Below are positions 5,717 through 14,182 of a DNA stretch of 17,789 bases, piece by piece. The stretch is from RGIG6353 sp045590615 (lineage in GTDB: Bacteria > Bacillota > Clostridia > Oscillospirales > SIG627), in assembly GCA_045590615.1 (NCBI GenBank), contig JAZNRH010000066.1, positions 1 through 17,789 on the forward strand. Direction: 5' to 3'. The translations under genes and the position numbers were made by a program. Position 1 is the first letter of the stretch. Every line of letters starts with the position of its first letter. The notes below the pieces were generated by a model. It worked only from the letters and a program-made list of their open reading frames with translations, ran no database searches and was not told the DNA's origin.

Positions 5717-6753
5717 TGAATAAAATTAACGTATTGAATTCCTATAACGTAACTGTAGGAAACAATACTCTCGAGGATACCGATAGCATCTTAAAGGCGT
5801 TGAATATCAAGGGCAAAATAGCAATCGTCTCTGACAGCAACGTTGCTCCGTTATATCTCAAAAGGCTTGAGAGCATTATAAAAGACTACTCCCCCGTACA
5901 TTATATTTTCCCTGCAGGCGAGTCCTCTAAAAACATCGCAACCCTTTCGAATATACTTGAATTTTTTGCTGAAAGTGGACTTACGAGGCAGGATACCGTA
6001 ATTGCTCTCGGAGGTGGCGTTACGGGTGATATGTCAGGCTTTGCAGCAGGCGTATATATGAGGGGAATAAAATACGTTCAAATCCCCACTACCCTTTTAG
6101 CCTGCGTTGACTCCTCGGTGGGAGGAAAGACTGCAATCGACCTTGAGGCAGGAAAAAATCTGGCAGGACTTTTCATTCAGCCACAAGCCGTTATATGCGA
6201 CACCTCTCTTTTATCGACCCTGACCCCGAAAATCTACTCTGACGGAATGGCAGAGGTAATAAAAACTGCCATATTGGGAGACAAAGAGTTATTTGAATTT
6301 TTGGAAAACCCATTCGGTGATGCAAACGAATATATTGTTTCTCATTGTGTTGCATACAAATCGAAGATTGTGACCGAGGACGAATTTGAGATGGGTGTTC
6401 GTAAGCTGTTAAATCTCGGACACACTCCTGCACATTCAATTGAAAAGCTGAGTGGCTACACTATTTCACACGGAAGTGCCGTTGCTATCGGACTTTCCAT
6501 AATGGCTCGCTCCTCATACGAAGAAGGGCTTATTGATTGCTCACTCAAAGACAGAATTATAAATCTTATTAAAAAGTATTCTCTGCCAACAACTACTCAA
6601 TACTCTGCCAAGGAGCTGGCTGATACTGCTTTTTATGATAAAAAAAGGCAGGGTGACAAAATCAGCCTGATAAAAATCAGAGGAATTGGTGACTGCTTTA
6701 TCGAGCAGCACCGTCTTAACGAAGTAGAAGATATTTTTGCAAGAGGTATGTAA
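5716..6753 (+). CDS. aroB: 3-dehydroquinate synthase
   Basis: AroB converts DAHP to 3-dehydroquinate using NAD and a divalent metal. The 345-residue protein shows PAGESSKN (66-73), GGGVTGDMSGFAAG (99-112), the IPTTLLACVDSSVGGKTAID segment (123-142), GMAEVIK (177-183, metal-ligand Glu180), LGHTPAHSIE (234-243) and SHGSAVAIG (251-259). The last two keep the metal-binding histidines but differ from the usual GHTxGHAIE and HGEAVAIG forms; I do not know whether this affects activity or is simply clade variation. The start overlaps the tyrA stop by 1 bp, and the stop overlaps the aroA start (TAATG), a sign of translational coupling. Confidence 0.95.
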   Translation: MNKINVLNSYNVTVGNNTLEDTDSILKALNIKGKIAIVSDSNVAPLYLKRLESIIKDYSPVHYIFPAGESSKNIATLSNILEFFAESGLTRQDTVIALGGGVTGDMSGFAAGVYMRGIKYVQIPTTLLACVDSSVGGKTAIDLEAGKNLAGLFIQPQAVICDTSLLSTLTPKIYSDGMAEVIKTAILGDKELFEFLENPFGDANEYIVSHCVAYKSKIVTEDEFEMGVRKLLNLGHTPAHSIEKLSGYTISHGSAVAIGLSIMARSSYEEGLIDCSLKDRIINLIKKYSLPTTTQYSAKELADTAFYDKKRQGDKISLIKIRGIGDCFIEQHRLNEVEDIFARGM

Positions 6754-8000
6754 TGATAATCAGAATTGAACCCACCCATCTTTCAGGCAGGATTGATGCA
6801 ATACCGTCAAAATCGGATGCACACAGAATACTTATCGCAGCCTTTTTATCCGATGAAAAAAATGACATTTTGCTTCAATCAAGCTCAAAGGATATTGACG
6901 CGACAATAGAGTGTATCAAGGCTCTTGGCGCAAAGGTTGAAAAAAAAGGCAATCATCTGATTGTTGAAAAAGGCAGCCTTCCCAAAGAAGCAGTATTGAA
7001 TTGCAACGAAAGCGGCTCGACCTTCAGGTTTCTTGTCCCCGTCGCCTCTGCAATCTGCGAAAAAGTCAGCTTCAACGGAGGTGGCAGGCTACCCGAACGC
7101 CCGATAAAAGACCTACTCGACGCGCTGCGCTCTAACGGAACAATCTTTTCGTCTGACACCCTTCCCTTCACCAAGACAGGAAAGCTTTCAAGTGGTGTTT
7201 TCGAGCTCCCCGGGAACGTAAGCTCTCAATATATAACAGGACTTTTACTCGCACTCCCTCTTCTTGACAAAAGTTCCGAAATACGCTTAACAACAGCGCT
7301 TGAGTCAGCACCGTACGTAGATATAACGATAAACACGCTAAATCGTTTTGGAATTGAAATTGAGAGACGCAGTAATTCATTTTACGTAAAAGGGAATCAA
7401 AAATATAAATCTCCGAAGGTTATTACCATTGACGGAGATTGGTCTAACTCTTCCTACTTTTTGGCAGCAGGATTAATCGGAGATAAAGTGAGCGTCAACG
7501 GACTTGACGTCAACTCTCCTCAGGGAGACAAAGAGATAATCAAAATATTTGAACGGCTTGGTGGCAAGGTCGAAATCGGTGAAGGTATTACTACCTTTCC
7601 CTCTCGGCTGAAGGGCTGTGAAATAGATGTTTCTGAAATTCCCGATATGTTCCCCACCCTCGCAGTTTTAGCAACTGCAGCCGAGGGTAAAACGAAATTC
7701 GTCGGAACTGCAAGGCTAAGAGCCAAGGAGAGCGACAGAATAAAAACAACGGCTTCGCTCATCACCTCGCTTGGTGGAAAAGTCAATATACTCGACGACG
7801 GCGTGGAAATCGAAGGCTCTCGCCTTACGGGTGGTTGCGTTGACGCTGAAAACGACCACAGAATAGTAATGGCAACAGCGCTCGCATCTATTCTTTGCAG
7901 CGAAGAGGTCACAATCAACAAAGCTGAAGCCGTAGCAAAATCATACCCCTCTTTTTTTGAAGATTTTAAGAAGCTCGGAGGTAAATGTAATGTCATCTGA
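6753..8000 (+). CDS. aroA: 3-phosphoshikimate 1-carboxyvinyltransferase (EPSP synthase)
   Basis: EPSP synthase transfers the enolpyruvyl group of PEP to shikimate 3-phosphate. The product has 415 residues, close to the usual 420-430. It has an N-terminal PSKSDAHR (shikimate-phosphate and PEP contacts), NESGSTFRFL, GGRLPERP, SSQYITGLLLALP, EIPDMFPTLAVLA with the catalytic Asp region, LRAKESDRI, and a C-terminal VAKSYPSFFEDFKKLGG. The segment aligned with the E. coli glyphosate-contact loop NAGTAMRP reads ESGSTFRF: the central Gly is kept while the Pro101 position is Phe. This looks like the usual clostridial form and says little about inhibitor sensitivity. The gene overlaps aroB by 1 bp and aroC by 11 bp. 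Confidence 0.96.
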   Translation: MIIRIEPTHLSGRIDAIPSKSDAHRILIAAFLSDEKNDILLQSSSKDIDATIECIKALGAKVEKKGNHLIVEKGSLPKEAVLNCNESGSTFRFLVPVASAICEKVSFNGGGRLPERPIKDLLDALRSNGTIFSSDTLPFTKTGKLSSGVFELPGNVSSQYITGLLLALPLLDKSSEIRLTTALESAPYVDITINTLNRFGIEIERRSNSFYVKGNQKYKSPKVITIDGDWSNSSYFLAAGLIGDKVSVNGLDVNSPQGDKEIIKIFERLGGKVEIGEGITTFPSRLKGCEIDVSEIPDMFPTLAVLATAAEGKTKFVGTARLRAKESDRIKTTASLITSLGGKVNILDDGVEIEGSRLTGGCVDAENDHRIVMATALASILCSEEVTINKAEAVAKSYPSFFEDFKKLGGKCNVI

Positions 8001-9075
8001 ATTCGGAAATAAAATAAAGGTCTCTGTTTTCGGGCAATCTCACGGAGATGCGATAGGCGTCGTTGTAGACACCTTCCCCGTTGGCGAAGAAATTGATTTT
8101 GAAAAGCTATATGAATTTATGGAGAGGCGAAAGGGTGGAAGGAACGCTCTTTCTACGCAAAGAAAAGAACCGGACCTTCCTGAATTCCTATCGGGAATAT
8201 ATGAAAATAAAACCTGTGGGACTCCACTTTGTGCAATAATTAAAAATCAGGATACGCGTTCAAAGGACTATTCAGAGCTTCTTGACAAGCCACGTCCATC
8301 TCACGCTGATTATACGGCTTTTATTAAATGGAACGGCTTGGCAGATATGCGAGGTGGTGGACATTTTTCGGGCAGACTTACAGCCCCCCTTACAATCGCA
8401 GGTGGAATTGCGAAACAAATTCTCGAAAGACGTGGTATCTACGTTGGCGCGCATCTTGACAGCGTAGCAGGTATTAAAGACGTGCCGTTTGACGAAAACG
8501 CCGACGCCATGCTCTTTGATGCCATTGCAAAAAAGGATTTTCCCGTCATCAACGACGAGCGTGGTGAGAAAATGAAAGATGCAATCAAGACGGCGTCAAG
8601 CGAGCTTGACTCGGTTGGTGGAACTATTGAATGTATGGCAATCGGTGTTCATGCAGGACTCGGTGCTCCTATGTTTGATGGAATTGAAAGCAGATTGGCA
8701 TCGGCAATATTTGGTATTCCTGCCGTTAAGGGCGTCGAATTCGGCAAGGGCTTTGAGGCATCTCTTATGAGAGGCTCTGAGCACAACGACCCATTTATAA
8801 TCGAAAACGGTGAAATCAAAACGGCTACCAACAATGCAGGTGGAATACTCGGTGGAATAACAAATGGCGCTCCCATAATTCTCAGAGTCGCAATAAAGCC
8901 CACCCCGTCAATTGCAAAGGAACAACAGACGGTAAGTCTTTCGAAAATGGAGAATACTACACTATCAATAAAAGGACGGCACGACCCTTGTATTGCTCAC
9001 AGAGCAGTACCCGTTATCGAAGCTGTCGTTGCTTTGATAATCCTTGATGAATTGGAGAATAACAATGGAAATTAA
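7990..9075 (+). CDS. aroC: Chorismate synthase
   Basis: AroC eliminates phosphate from EPSP to give chorismate, using reduced FMN as catalyst. The ATG at 7990 is preferred over the in-frame ATG at 7957 because GGAGGT (7977-7982) precedes it and because chorismate synthases begin with about 10 residues before FGQSHG; the earlier start would add 11 non-conserved residues inside aroA. The 361-residue product has FGQSHGDAIGVVV, KEPDLPEFLSGIYENKTCGTP in outline, RPSHADYT, a MRGGGHFSGRLTA segment and a C-terminal GRHDPCIAHRAVPVIEA, all family signatures. It overlaps aroA by 11 bp and pheA by 11 bp. Confidence 0.96.
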   Translation: MSSEFGNKIKVSVFGQSHGDAIGVVVDTFPVGEEIDFEKLYEFMERRKGGRNALSTQRKEPDLPEFLSGIYENKTCGTPLCAIIKNQDTRSKDYSELLDKPRPSHADYTAFIKWNGLADMRGGGHFSGRLTAPLTIAGGIAKQILERRGIYVGAHLDSVAGIKDVPFDENADAMLFDAIAKKDFPVINDERGEKMKDAIKTASSELDSVGGTIECMAIGVHAGLGAPMFDGIESRLASAIFGIPAVKGVEFGKGFEASLMRGSEHNDPFIIENGEIKTATNNAGGILGGITNGAPIILRVAIKPTPSIAKEQQTVSLSKMENTTLSIKGRHDPCIAHRAVPVIEAVVALIILDELENNNGN

Positions 9076-10201
9076 CGAAACCCGAAAGAGAATAAACGAG
9101 GTAGACGACAAAATTCTTGAACTTTTTCTCGAAAGAATGGAGCTGTCAAAAGAGGTTATTACATACAAAAAAGAACACTCCCTCCCCATCGTTAACAAGG
9201 AAAGAGAAAGAGAAATACTCAAAAAGGTAAAAGAAAAAGCAGGCGATAAAGAAGAGTATGCTTATCAGCTCTTCGTAAAGCTGATGGATTTGTCCAAGGC
9301 TTCACAAAGAGAATATATCACAGGCGACACCAAGGTGAAAAAGGAAATAGAAAAGGCGCTTTTGCCTGCAGAGGTTACCTTCCCAAAAATCGGTACGATT
9401 GCATGTCAGGGTGTTGAAGGGGCTAACTCCCAGATTGCCGCTGACAAGCTTCTCCCACGTGGCGATATTATGTACGTGAAGAGCTTTGAGGCAGTTTTTG
9501 ATGCAGTTGAATCAGGATTTTCACAATTTGGTGTGCTGCCTATCGAAAACAACACTCACGGCTCGGTAAGAAAAGTGTATGAGCTTTTGCAGAAAAAGCA
9601 CTTCCACATAGTGCGCGCAACCTCACTGAACATTCATCACGAGCTATTGGTAAAACCGGGGACAAAGCTCGAAGAAATAAAGCTCATTCGCTCTCACGAG
9701 CAGGCGATTGGACAATGCTCCAAGTTCTTGGCGTCCTTAGCTCCAAACGTAAAAATCGAAGCCTGCCCGAATACTGCCATGGCAGCAAAGGAGGTTGCCT
9801 CTTCAAACGGAAGCATTGCTGCTATTGCCAATCACGATTGCAAGGAGCTCTACGGGCTTGAGGTTCTGAAAACGGATATTCAGGACAATGACAACAACTA
9901 CACAAAATTCATTCTCATAGAAAAGGACCTGCAAATTTATGCAGGAGCAAATCGTATAAGCTTGATTTTGGCTTGTCCGAACACTCCGGGTGCGCTTGGT
10001 GATATTTTAGGTATGTTCTCATCGCACGGAGTAAATATGCTAAAGCTGGAAAGCTGTCCTGTAACTGGAAGAACCTTTGAATTTATATTCTATATTGAGC
10101 TTGACGCTTCGGTCAGAGAGCATGGCGTTCTCCCGATGCTCGAGGAGCTTGAGCGCACCTGCGACAGCTTCACGTTCCTCGGAAATTATCCCGTAATATG
10201 A
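9065..10201 (+). CDS. pheA: Bifunctional chorismate mutase/prephenate dehydratase with ACT domain
   Basis: This P-protein turns chorismate into prephenate and then phenylpyruvate, the Phe branch. The ATG at 9065 follows TTGGAGAA; an upstream in-frame ATG at 9044 would add seven residues inside aroC. The product has 378 residues. Residues 1-85 are an AroQ-type chorismate mutase (RKRINEVDDKILELFLERM, and the NKEREREI helix). Residues 107-285 are the dehydratase, with QGVEGANS, PIENNTHGSV (159-168), SHEQAIGQC (210-218) and YTKF (279-282). Residues 297-375 are an ACT domain with GALG (309-312) and ESCP (329-332). Two signature motifs are altered: the dehydratase TRF reads TKF (catalytic Thr280 kept) and the Phe-binding ESRP reads ESCP. 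The stop overlaps the next start (ATGA). Confidence 0.95.
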   Translation: MEINETRKRINEVDDKILELFLERMELSKEVITYKKEHSLPIVNKEREREILKKVKEKAGDKEEYAYQLFVKLMDLSKASQREYITGDTKVKKEIEKALLPAEVTFPKIGTIACQGVEGANSQIAADKLLPRGDIMYVKSFEAVFDAVESGFSQFGVLPIENNTHGSVRKVYELLQKKHFHIVRATSLNIHHELLVKPGTKLEEIKLIRSHEQAIGQCSKFLASLAPNVKIEACPNTAMAAKEVASSNGSIAAIANHDCKELYGLEVLKTDIQDNDNNYTKFILIEKDLQIYAGANRISLILACPNTPGALGDILGMFSSHGVNMLKLESCPVTGRTFEFIFYIELDASVREHGVLPMLEELERTCDSFTFLGNYPVI

Positions 10202-11433
10202 AGTTCTTCGGATTAATCGGAAGGCATCTTTCACATAGCTACTCGAGGCTTATTCATTGTGAAATGGGATGCTCCTCATACCAGCACGCAGAGCTTGAGC
10301 CTGACGAGCTTGAAAGCTTTTTCAAGAGCACGAAAATCGGTGGAATGAACGTAACAATTCCGTATAAGCAAGACGTTCTTCCCTACCTTGACGTGATTTC
10401 TGAAGATGCAAAGGAAATAGGCTGTGTCAATACGATTGTTACCGACGGCAACAAGCTCGTTGGACACAACACCGACGCATTTGGATTTTTGTGGATGGCA
10501 AAAAACGCGGGAATTGAGCTTGAAAACAAAAAAATCATCATACTTGGTGGAGGAGGCGCACAGCTCGCAGTAAGAAGAGGTGCAGCCCTGGCAAAAGCGC
10601 GCGAGGTAATTACTATATCAAGAAGTGGTGAAAACAACTACGGTAATTTGCACCTTCACTATGATGCCGAAATAATCGTTAACGCAACTCCGGTGGGTAT
10701 GTACCCCGACTGCGACAATCAGCCAATAGACCTTTCTGATTTCACAAGGTGTGAGGGCGTTCTTGATTTAATCTACAATCCATTCAGAACCAATCTCTTG
10801 ATACAAGCCGAAGAGCGAAAAATTCCATTCTCAAACGGACTTTCAATGCTTGTGGCACAGGCAAAAAAAGCAGAAGAGTATTTTGGAAACGACACTCTCA
10901 ACGATAGTGATATTTCGAGAATAATGAAAACCATTGCCGGGAAAACGAGAAACATCGTTCTCATCGGTATGCCGGGAAGTGGAAAATCAACAGTCGGAAA
11001 AGCCTTAGGCGAACTATCGGGCAAAGAAGTAATTGATATAGATAGCGAAATCGAAAAGACTGCCAAAATGACAATACCCGAGATTTTTGCAAGCGTTGGC
11101 GAGGTTGAATTCCGTCGCCTTGAAAATGAAGAAATAAAAAAAGCCTGCAACGGCTTTGGTAAAATCATCATAACGGGTGGTGGTGCAGTTAAAACAGAGG
11201 CAAACTATCTCCCACTCAAGCGTTGTGGAAGAATATATCACCTCGAAAGAGAGGTGGCTCTTCTGTCAAGAACGGGCAGACCTCTTTCGCAGGGCAATGA
11301 CCTGAACGCTATGTATAAAGAAAGATTACCTATGTACGAGCGCTTCAGAGACACCGTAGTTGACCTTAATGAAAATGCCGAAAAAACGGCTGAAATTATA
11401 TGGAGGGATTTTTGTGAAAATTCTTGTAATTAA
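10198..11433 (+). CDS. aroE-aroK: Fused shikimate dehydrogenase-shikimate kinase
   Basis: One 411-residue polypeptide carries two pathway steps. Residues 1 to about 235 are shikimate dehydrogenase (NADP-dependent reduction of 3-dehydroshikimate): SHSYS near the N-terminus (shikimate-binding Ser motif), NVTIPYK with catalytic Lys57, GHNTDAFGF with Asp93, a GGGGAQ nucleotide loop (117-122) and NGLSMLVAQA (213-222). Residues about 252-411 are shikimate kinase: Walker A GMPGSGKST (257-265), DID (280-282), EFRR (304-307), GGG (327-329) and the lid RTGRPL (358-363) with ERLPMYER after it. A short linker (about 231-250) joins them. All key residues of both halves are present. Such fusions are known in some Clostridia. 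pheA overlaps its start by 4 bp and aroQ its end by 20 bp. Confidence 0.95.
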   Translation: MKFFGLIGRHLSHSYSRLIHCEMGCSSYQHAELEPDELESFFKSTKIGGMNVTIPYKQDVLPYLDVISEDAKEIGCVNTIVTDGNKLVGHNTDAFGFLWMAKNAGIELENKKIIILGGGGAQLAVRRGAALAKAREVITISRSGENNYGNLHLHYDAEIIVNATPVGMYPDCDNQPIDLSDFTRCEGVLDLIYNPFRTNLLIQAEERKIPFSNGLSMLVAQAKKAEEYFGNDTLNDSDISRIMKTIAGKTRNIVLIGMPGSGKSTVGKALGELSGKEVIDIDSEIEKTAKMTIPEIFASVGEVEFRRLENEEIKKACNGFGKIIITGGGAVKTEANYLPLKRCGRIYHLEREVALLSRTGRPLSQGNDLNAMYKERLPMYERFRDTVVDLNENAEKTAEIIWRDFCENSCN

Positions 11434-11848
11434 CGGTCCTAACCTGAATATGTTAGGTATAAGAGAACCCGAAATCTATGGCAGCCAGACCTTGTCCGAC
11501 CTTGAAAAACTCATTCGCACGAGAGCAATTCAACTAAATATTGAAGTTGAGTTTTATCAATCAAATCACGAGGGCGCTATAGTCGATAAAATTCAGGAGT
11601 CGTACAAAAAGGTTGACGGCATAGTCATAAATCCGGCAGCATATACACACACCAGCGTTGCCATACTCGACGCCGTAAAATCGGTTGCTATCCCCACCGT
11701 TGAGGTTCATATTTCCGACCCCGATTCAAGAGATGAGTTCAGAAAAATCTCCTACGTGCGTCAGGCTTGTATTGCAACGGTTAAGGGCAAGGGCTTTGAC
11801 GGATACGTCGAAGCTGTTGATATACTTTATAACAGAGGCAAGATATGA
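11414..11848 (+). CDS. aroQ: 3-dehydroquinate dehydratase, type II
   Basis: AroQ removes water from 3-dehydroquinate to give 3-dehydroshikimate. The start is taken as GTG 11414: GGAGGG stands 6 nt upstream, and translation from there gives MKILVINGPNLNMLG, the exact family N-terminus. The in-frame ATG at 11360 would add 18 residues that are antisense to nothing conserved and lie inside aroE-aroK. The product has 144 residues, a typical length. Visible motifs are GPNLN (8-12), EIYG with catalytic Tyr22, QSNHEGAIVD, INPAAYTHTSVA and EVHISDPDSRDEFR. It overlaps the preceding gene by 20 bp and the glycerate kinase gene by 4 bp (ATGA). Confidence 0.95.
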   Translation: MKILVINGPNLNMLGIREPEIYGSQTLSDLEKLIRTRAIQLNIEVEFYQSNHEGAIVDKIQESYKKVDGIVINPAAYTHTSVAILDAVKSVAIPTVEVHISDPDSRDEFRKISYVRQACIATVKGKGFDGYVEAVDILYNRGKI

Positions 11849-12972
11849 AAATAGTTATCGCAATTGATTCCTTTAAGGGAAGTATATCGTCAGCAGAGGC
11901 AGGCTCTGCCATTTCCGAAGGTATACGCAAAGCGATACCGTCAGCCGACGTAACCGTTTGCCCTATTGCAGACGGTGGTGAAGGAACGGTAGAAGCACTC
12001 ACACTTGGACTTTCGGGCAAAATTCAAAGCGTGGAGGTAACCGGTCCCATCGGTGACAAAGTCACTGCAAGCTACGGAATTGCAGGTAATACGGCAATTA
12101 TCGAAATGGCTTCGGCTTCAGGCTTGCCACTTGTTCCAAAGGAAAAGAAAAATCCACTTTACACCACAACCTACGGCGTTGGAGAAATCATATCCGACGC
12201 TATAAAAAAAGGCTGCAGAAGCTTTATTATAGGTATAGGTGGAAGTGCCACGAACGACGGTGGTGCAGGCATGCTTCAAGCGCTCGGTTTTGAGCTGCTC
12301 AACGGCAATGACGAACAAATAGAGCTCGGCGCAATCGGACTAAAAGAGCTTTGCAAAATCAAATGCGACAAAGCAATCCCCGAGCTCAAGGAATGTACCT
12401 TCAATATAGCTTGTGACGTTACAAATCCTCTGTGTGGCGAAAACGGATGCTCTGCAATTTTTGCAAAACAAAAGGGCGCTACCCCTGAAGCTATTGCCGA
12501 AATGGATACGTGGCTTGATAATTATGCCACACTCGCAGGCTACGACAAGAACACTCCCGGCGCAGGCGCTGCAGGTGAATTGGGATACGCGTTTCTTGCC
12601 TTTTTGAACGGAAGGCTTGAACGTGGAATTGATTTAATCCTCAAAGAAACAAGACTCGAAGAAACACTCGCTGATGCTGATTTTGTCATTACCGGCGAAG
12701 GTAGACTCGATTCGCAAACGGTTATGGGTAAAGCACCGTCAGGCATCGCCTGCTTAGCCAAAAAATACGGTATACCCGTAATAGCTTTTTCGGGCTGTGT
12801 CACACCCGACGCTGTGATATGCAACGACTGTGGGATAGATGCGTTTTTCCCGATACTGAGAAATGTATCAACGCTCGACGAAGCACTTGACACCGATAAT
12901 GCAAGAGCAAACCTGTCAAGCTGTGCAGAGCAGGTTTTCAGACTAATAGATACTGTGAGGAACAAAAAATGA
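11845..12972 (+). CDS. glxK: Glycerate kinase (GarK/GlxK family)
   Basis: The 375-residue product belongs to the type I glycerate kinase family, which phosphorylates D-glycerate, commonly to 2-phosphoglycerate. It begins MKIVIAIDSFKGSISS and has ADGGEGT (42-48), IGIGGSATNDGGAGMLQALG (129-148), CDVTNPLCGENG (190-201) and ITGEGRLDSQTVMGKAP (282-298), all strong family signatures. It starts inside the aroQ stop codon and its stop overlaps the next gene by 4 bp, so it is clearly part of the aromatic operon. A 2-phosphoglycerate-forming kinase could feed PEP, the substrate of DAHP synthase and EPSP synthase; that link is my inference. Confidence 0.93.
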   Translation: MKIVIAIDSFKGSISSAEAGSAISEGIRKAIPSADVTVCPIADGGEGTVEALTLGLSGKIQSVEVTGPIGDKVTASYGIAGNTAIIEMASASGLPLVPKEKKNPLYTTTYGVGEIISDAIKKGCRSFIIGIGGSATNDGGAGMLQALGFELLNGNDEQIELGAIGLKELCKIKCDKAIPELKECTFNIACDVTNPLCGENGCSAIFAKQKGATPEAIAEMDTWLDNYATLAGYDKNTPGAGAAGELGYAFLAFLNGRLERGIDLILKETRLEETLADADFVITGEGRLDSQTVMGKAPSGIACLAKKYGIPVIAFSGCVTPDAVICNDCGIDAFFPILRNVSTLDEALDTDNARANLSSCAEQVFRLIDTVRNKK

Positions 12973-13598
12973 AATCTATAAAGCACTTTATTTGGGATTT
13001 TGACGGAACTCTTATGGACACCTATCCATACACTCTCAAATATCTGAAAGCTGCTTTGTGCGATTTTGGTCAAGACGTAGACGAGAGCGAAATGTTTGAA
13101 AAAATGATGCTCCGTACCATTACGTACACGATTAATTATTATGTTGAAAAATTCGATATCCCCGAGCTTCGTCAACGCTTCAACCTATATTATGCAAACG
13201 AAAAAAACGAAAACATTCTCCCCTTTCCAAACGTTGTAGAAGTACTTGACCGTATTAAATCCAACGGTGCAAACAACTATATTTTCACCAACAGAGGCGA
13301 CTCAATTTACCCCTTGCTCGACAAGTGCAATCTGAGAGATAAATTCACCGAGATAGTAACCTCGGCTCATCCAAGCTTCGTTATCAAGCCTGCCCCCGAC
13401 GCTATTCTTTATCTCATGGAGAAATACGGTGGCACTCCGAAGGACACTGTCATGATTGGCGACAGAATTTGTGACCTGGGCTCTGCTGTGAGCGCAGGCT
13501 GTAAAACAATTCACCTTTTCACCCCTGCCCTGCCCCAATACCCTTCGTGCGATTGGAGAATAAACAACTTTAACGAAATGCTTGATATGCTAAAATAA
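12969..13598 (+). CDS. HAD-superfamily hydrolase (subfamily IA, phosphatase-like)
   Basis: The 209-residue product carries all four HAD motifs: WDFDGTLMDT (9-18, nucleophile Asp10 and Asp12), IFTNR (motif II), VIKPAPD with the motif III Lys, and MIGDRICDLGSA (motif IV). A helical cap of about 70 residues lies between motifs I and II, as in phosphoglycolate phosphatase-like enzymes. The substrate cannot be told from sequence. It is the last gene of the aromatic operon (4-bp overlap with glycerate kinase). I see no clear hairpin terminator in the 70 bp after it. Confidence 0.88.
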   Translation: MKSIKHFIWDFDGTLMDTYPYTLKYLKAALCDFGQDVDESEMFEKMMLRTITYTINYYVEKFDIPELRQRFNLYYANEKNENILPFPNVVEVLDRIKSNGANNYIFTNRGDSIYPLLDKCNLRDKFTEIVTSAHPSFVIKPAPDAILYLMEKYGGTPKDTVMIGDRICDLGSAVSAGCKTIHLFTPALPQYPSCDWRINNFNEMLDMLK

Positions 13599-13665
13599 TA
13601 ATTAATATTAGTTACTGTTTTTATGAAAATGCGTTGTTCAACAAAACGGGGAATAAAAAAGCAGA

Positions 13666-13694
13666 TTGCAATAATATGAAAATTGTGGTATAAT
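13666..13694 (+). promoter_or_regulatory. Promoter of the lipoprotein gene
   Basis: TTGCAA (13666-13671), a 17-bp spacer ending TGTGG (extended -10), and the consensus TATAAT (13689-13694). The start would be near 13701, about 30 nt before the ATG. Confidence 0.85.
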
Positions 13695-13731
13695 TCAATT
13701 GTAAAATCAAGTTATGACAGGAGGAAAAATA

Positions 13732-14163
13732 ATGAAAAAAATATTTACAACAGTTTTGTTGATTTGTCTTATGCTATCCTTAACAGCATGCAATCAAGAG
13801 GAAAATAAAACAACCGATGACAGTCAAGAAATCACTTCAACAGAAAATTCTACTGACGATAATAACTTGTCAACAGAAGCTATTCGAAAAAACCTTCGTG
13901 AAAAATGTGACGGAACCTTTAAGGATGCTAAAAGAATATTTGAAGCAGAATATTCCGGCAAAGAGTTCTTATTAGAATATTTTTTCACAGATAAAGAATT
14001 AGAAACCATCGAGGTGCTTGAAGACAACGGAAACAACCGAGTTTATTATGAAACCTATGACAAAGGTTGGGTAGAAATAGTATCGTTAATAGGTGAAGTC
14101 GGAGACGAAAAAACTTATATAGGCGAAAAAGACCCCTTTGTTAAGGATTTCGTCTGGGAATAA
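13732..14163 (+). CDS. Small putative lipoprotein of unknown function
   Basis: The 143-residue product starts at ATG 13732 behind AGGAGG (13719-13724); an ATG at 13714 overlaps the SD and is excluded. MKK is followed by a hydrophobic stretch and the lipobox LTAC with Cys20, so the mature protein should be lipid-anchored on the outer face of the membrane. A Ser/Thr/Asp/Glu-rich linker (about 21-55) leads to a small domain of about 90 residues with alternating strands and many acidic residues. I do not recognise the domain. It has its own promoter and lies upstream of the blaI-M56 pair, but its promoter lacks the CTCTAA palindromes, so a regulatory link is not shown. Confidence 0.8.
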   Translation: MKKIFTTVLLICLMLSLTACNQEENKTTDDSQEITSTENSTDDNNLSTEAIRKNLREKCDGTFKDAKRIFEAEYSGKEFLLEYFFTDKELETIEVLEDNGNNRVYYETYDKGWVEIVSLIGEVGDEKTYIGEKDPFVKDFVWE

Positions 14164-14182
14164 AAGAAACCCTTAATAAACA

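Noticed and set aside
7008..7035. Glyphosate-tolerance-type change in EPSP synthase (Phe at the Pro101 position)
   Set aside because: The ESGSTxRF form appears to be the ordinary clostridial version; nothing suggests selection for resistance.
7957..7989. Earlier ATG for chorismate synthase
   Set aside because: It would add 11 non-conserved residues within aroA and has no SD; GGAGGT precedes the ATG at 7990.
7520..7996. Long minus-strand ORF of 158 codons opposite aroA
   Set aside because: It is fully antisense to a conserved EPSP synthase, is Ser/Pro-rich as expected of a shadow frame, and has no SD.
11360..11413. Earlier ATG for 3-dehydroquinate dehydratase
   Set aside because: The GTG at 11414 has a good SD and gives the conserved MKILVINGPNLN start; the upstream 18 residues are an out-of-frame reading of the shikimate kinase tail.
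13599..13665. Terminator after the aromatic operon
   Set aside because: The interval is A/T-rich but contains no stem of more than about 5 bp with a usable loop and T tail.
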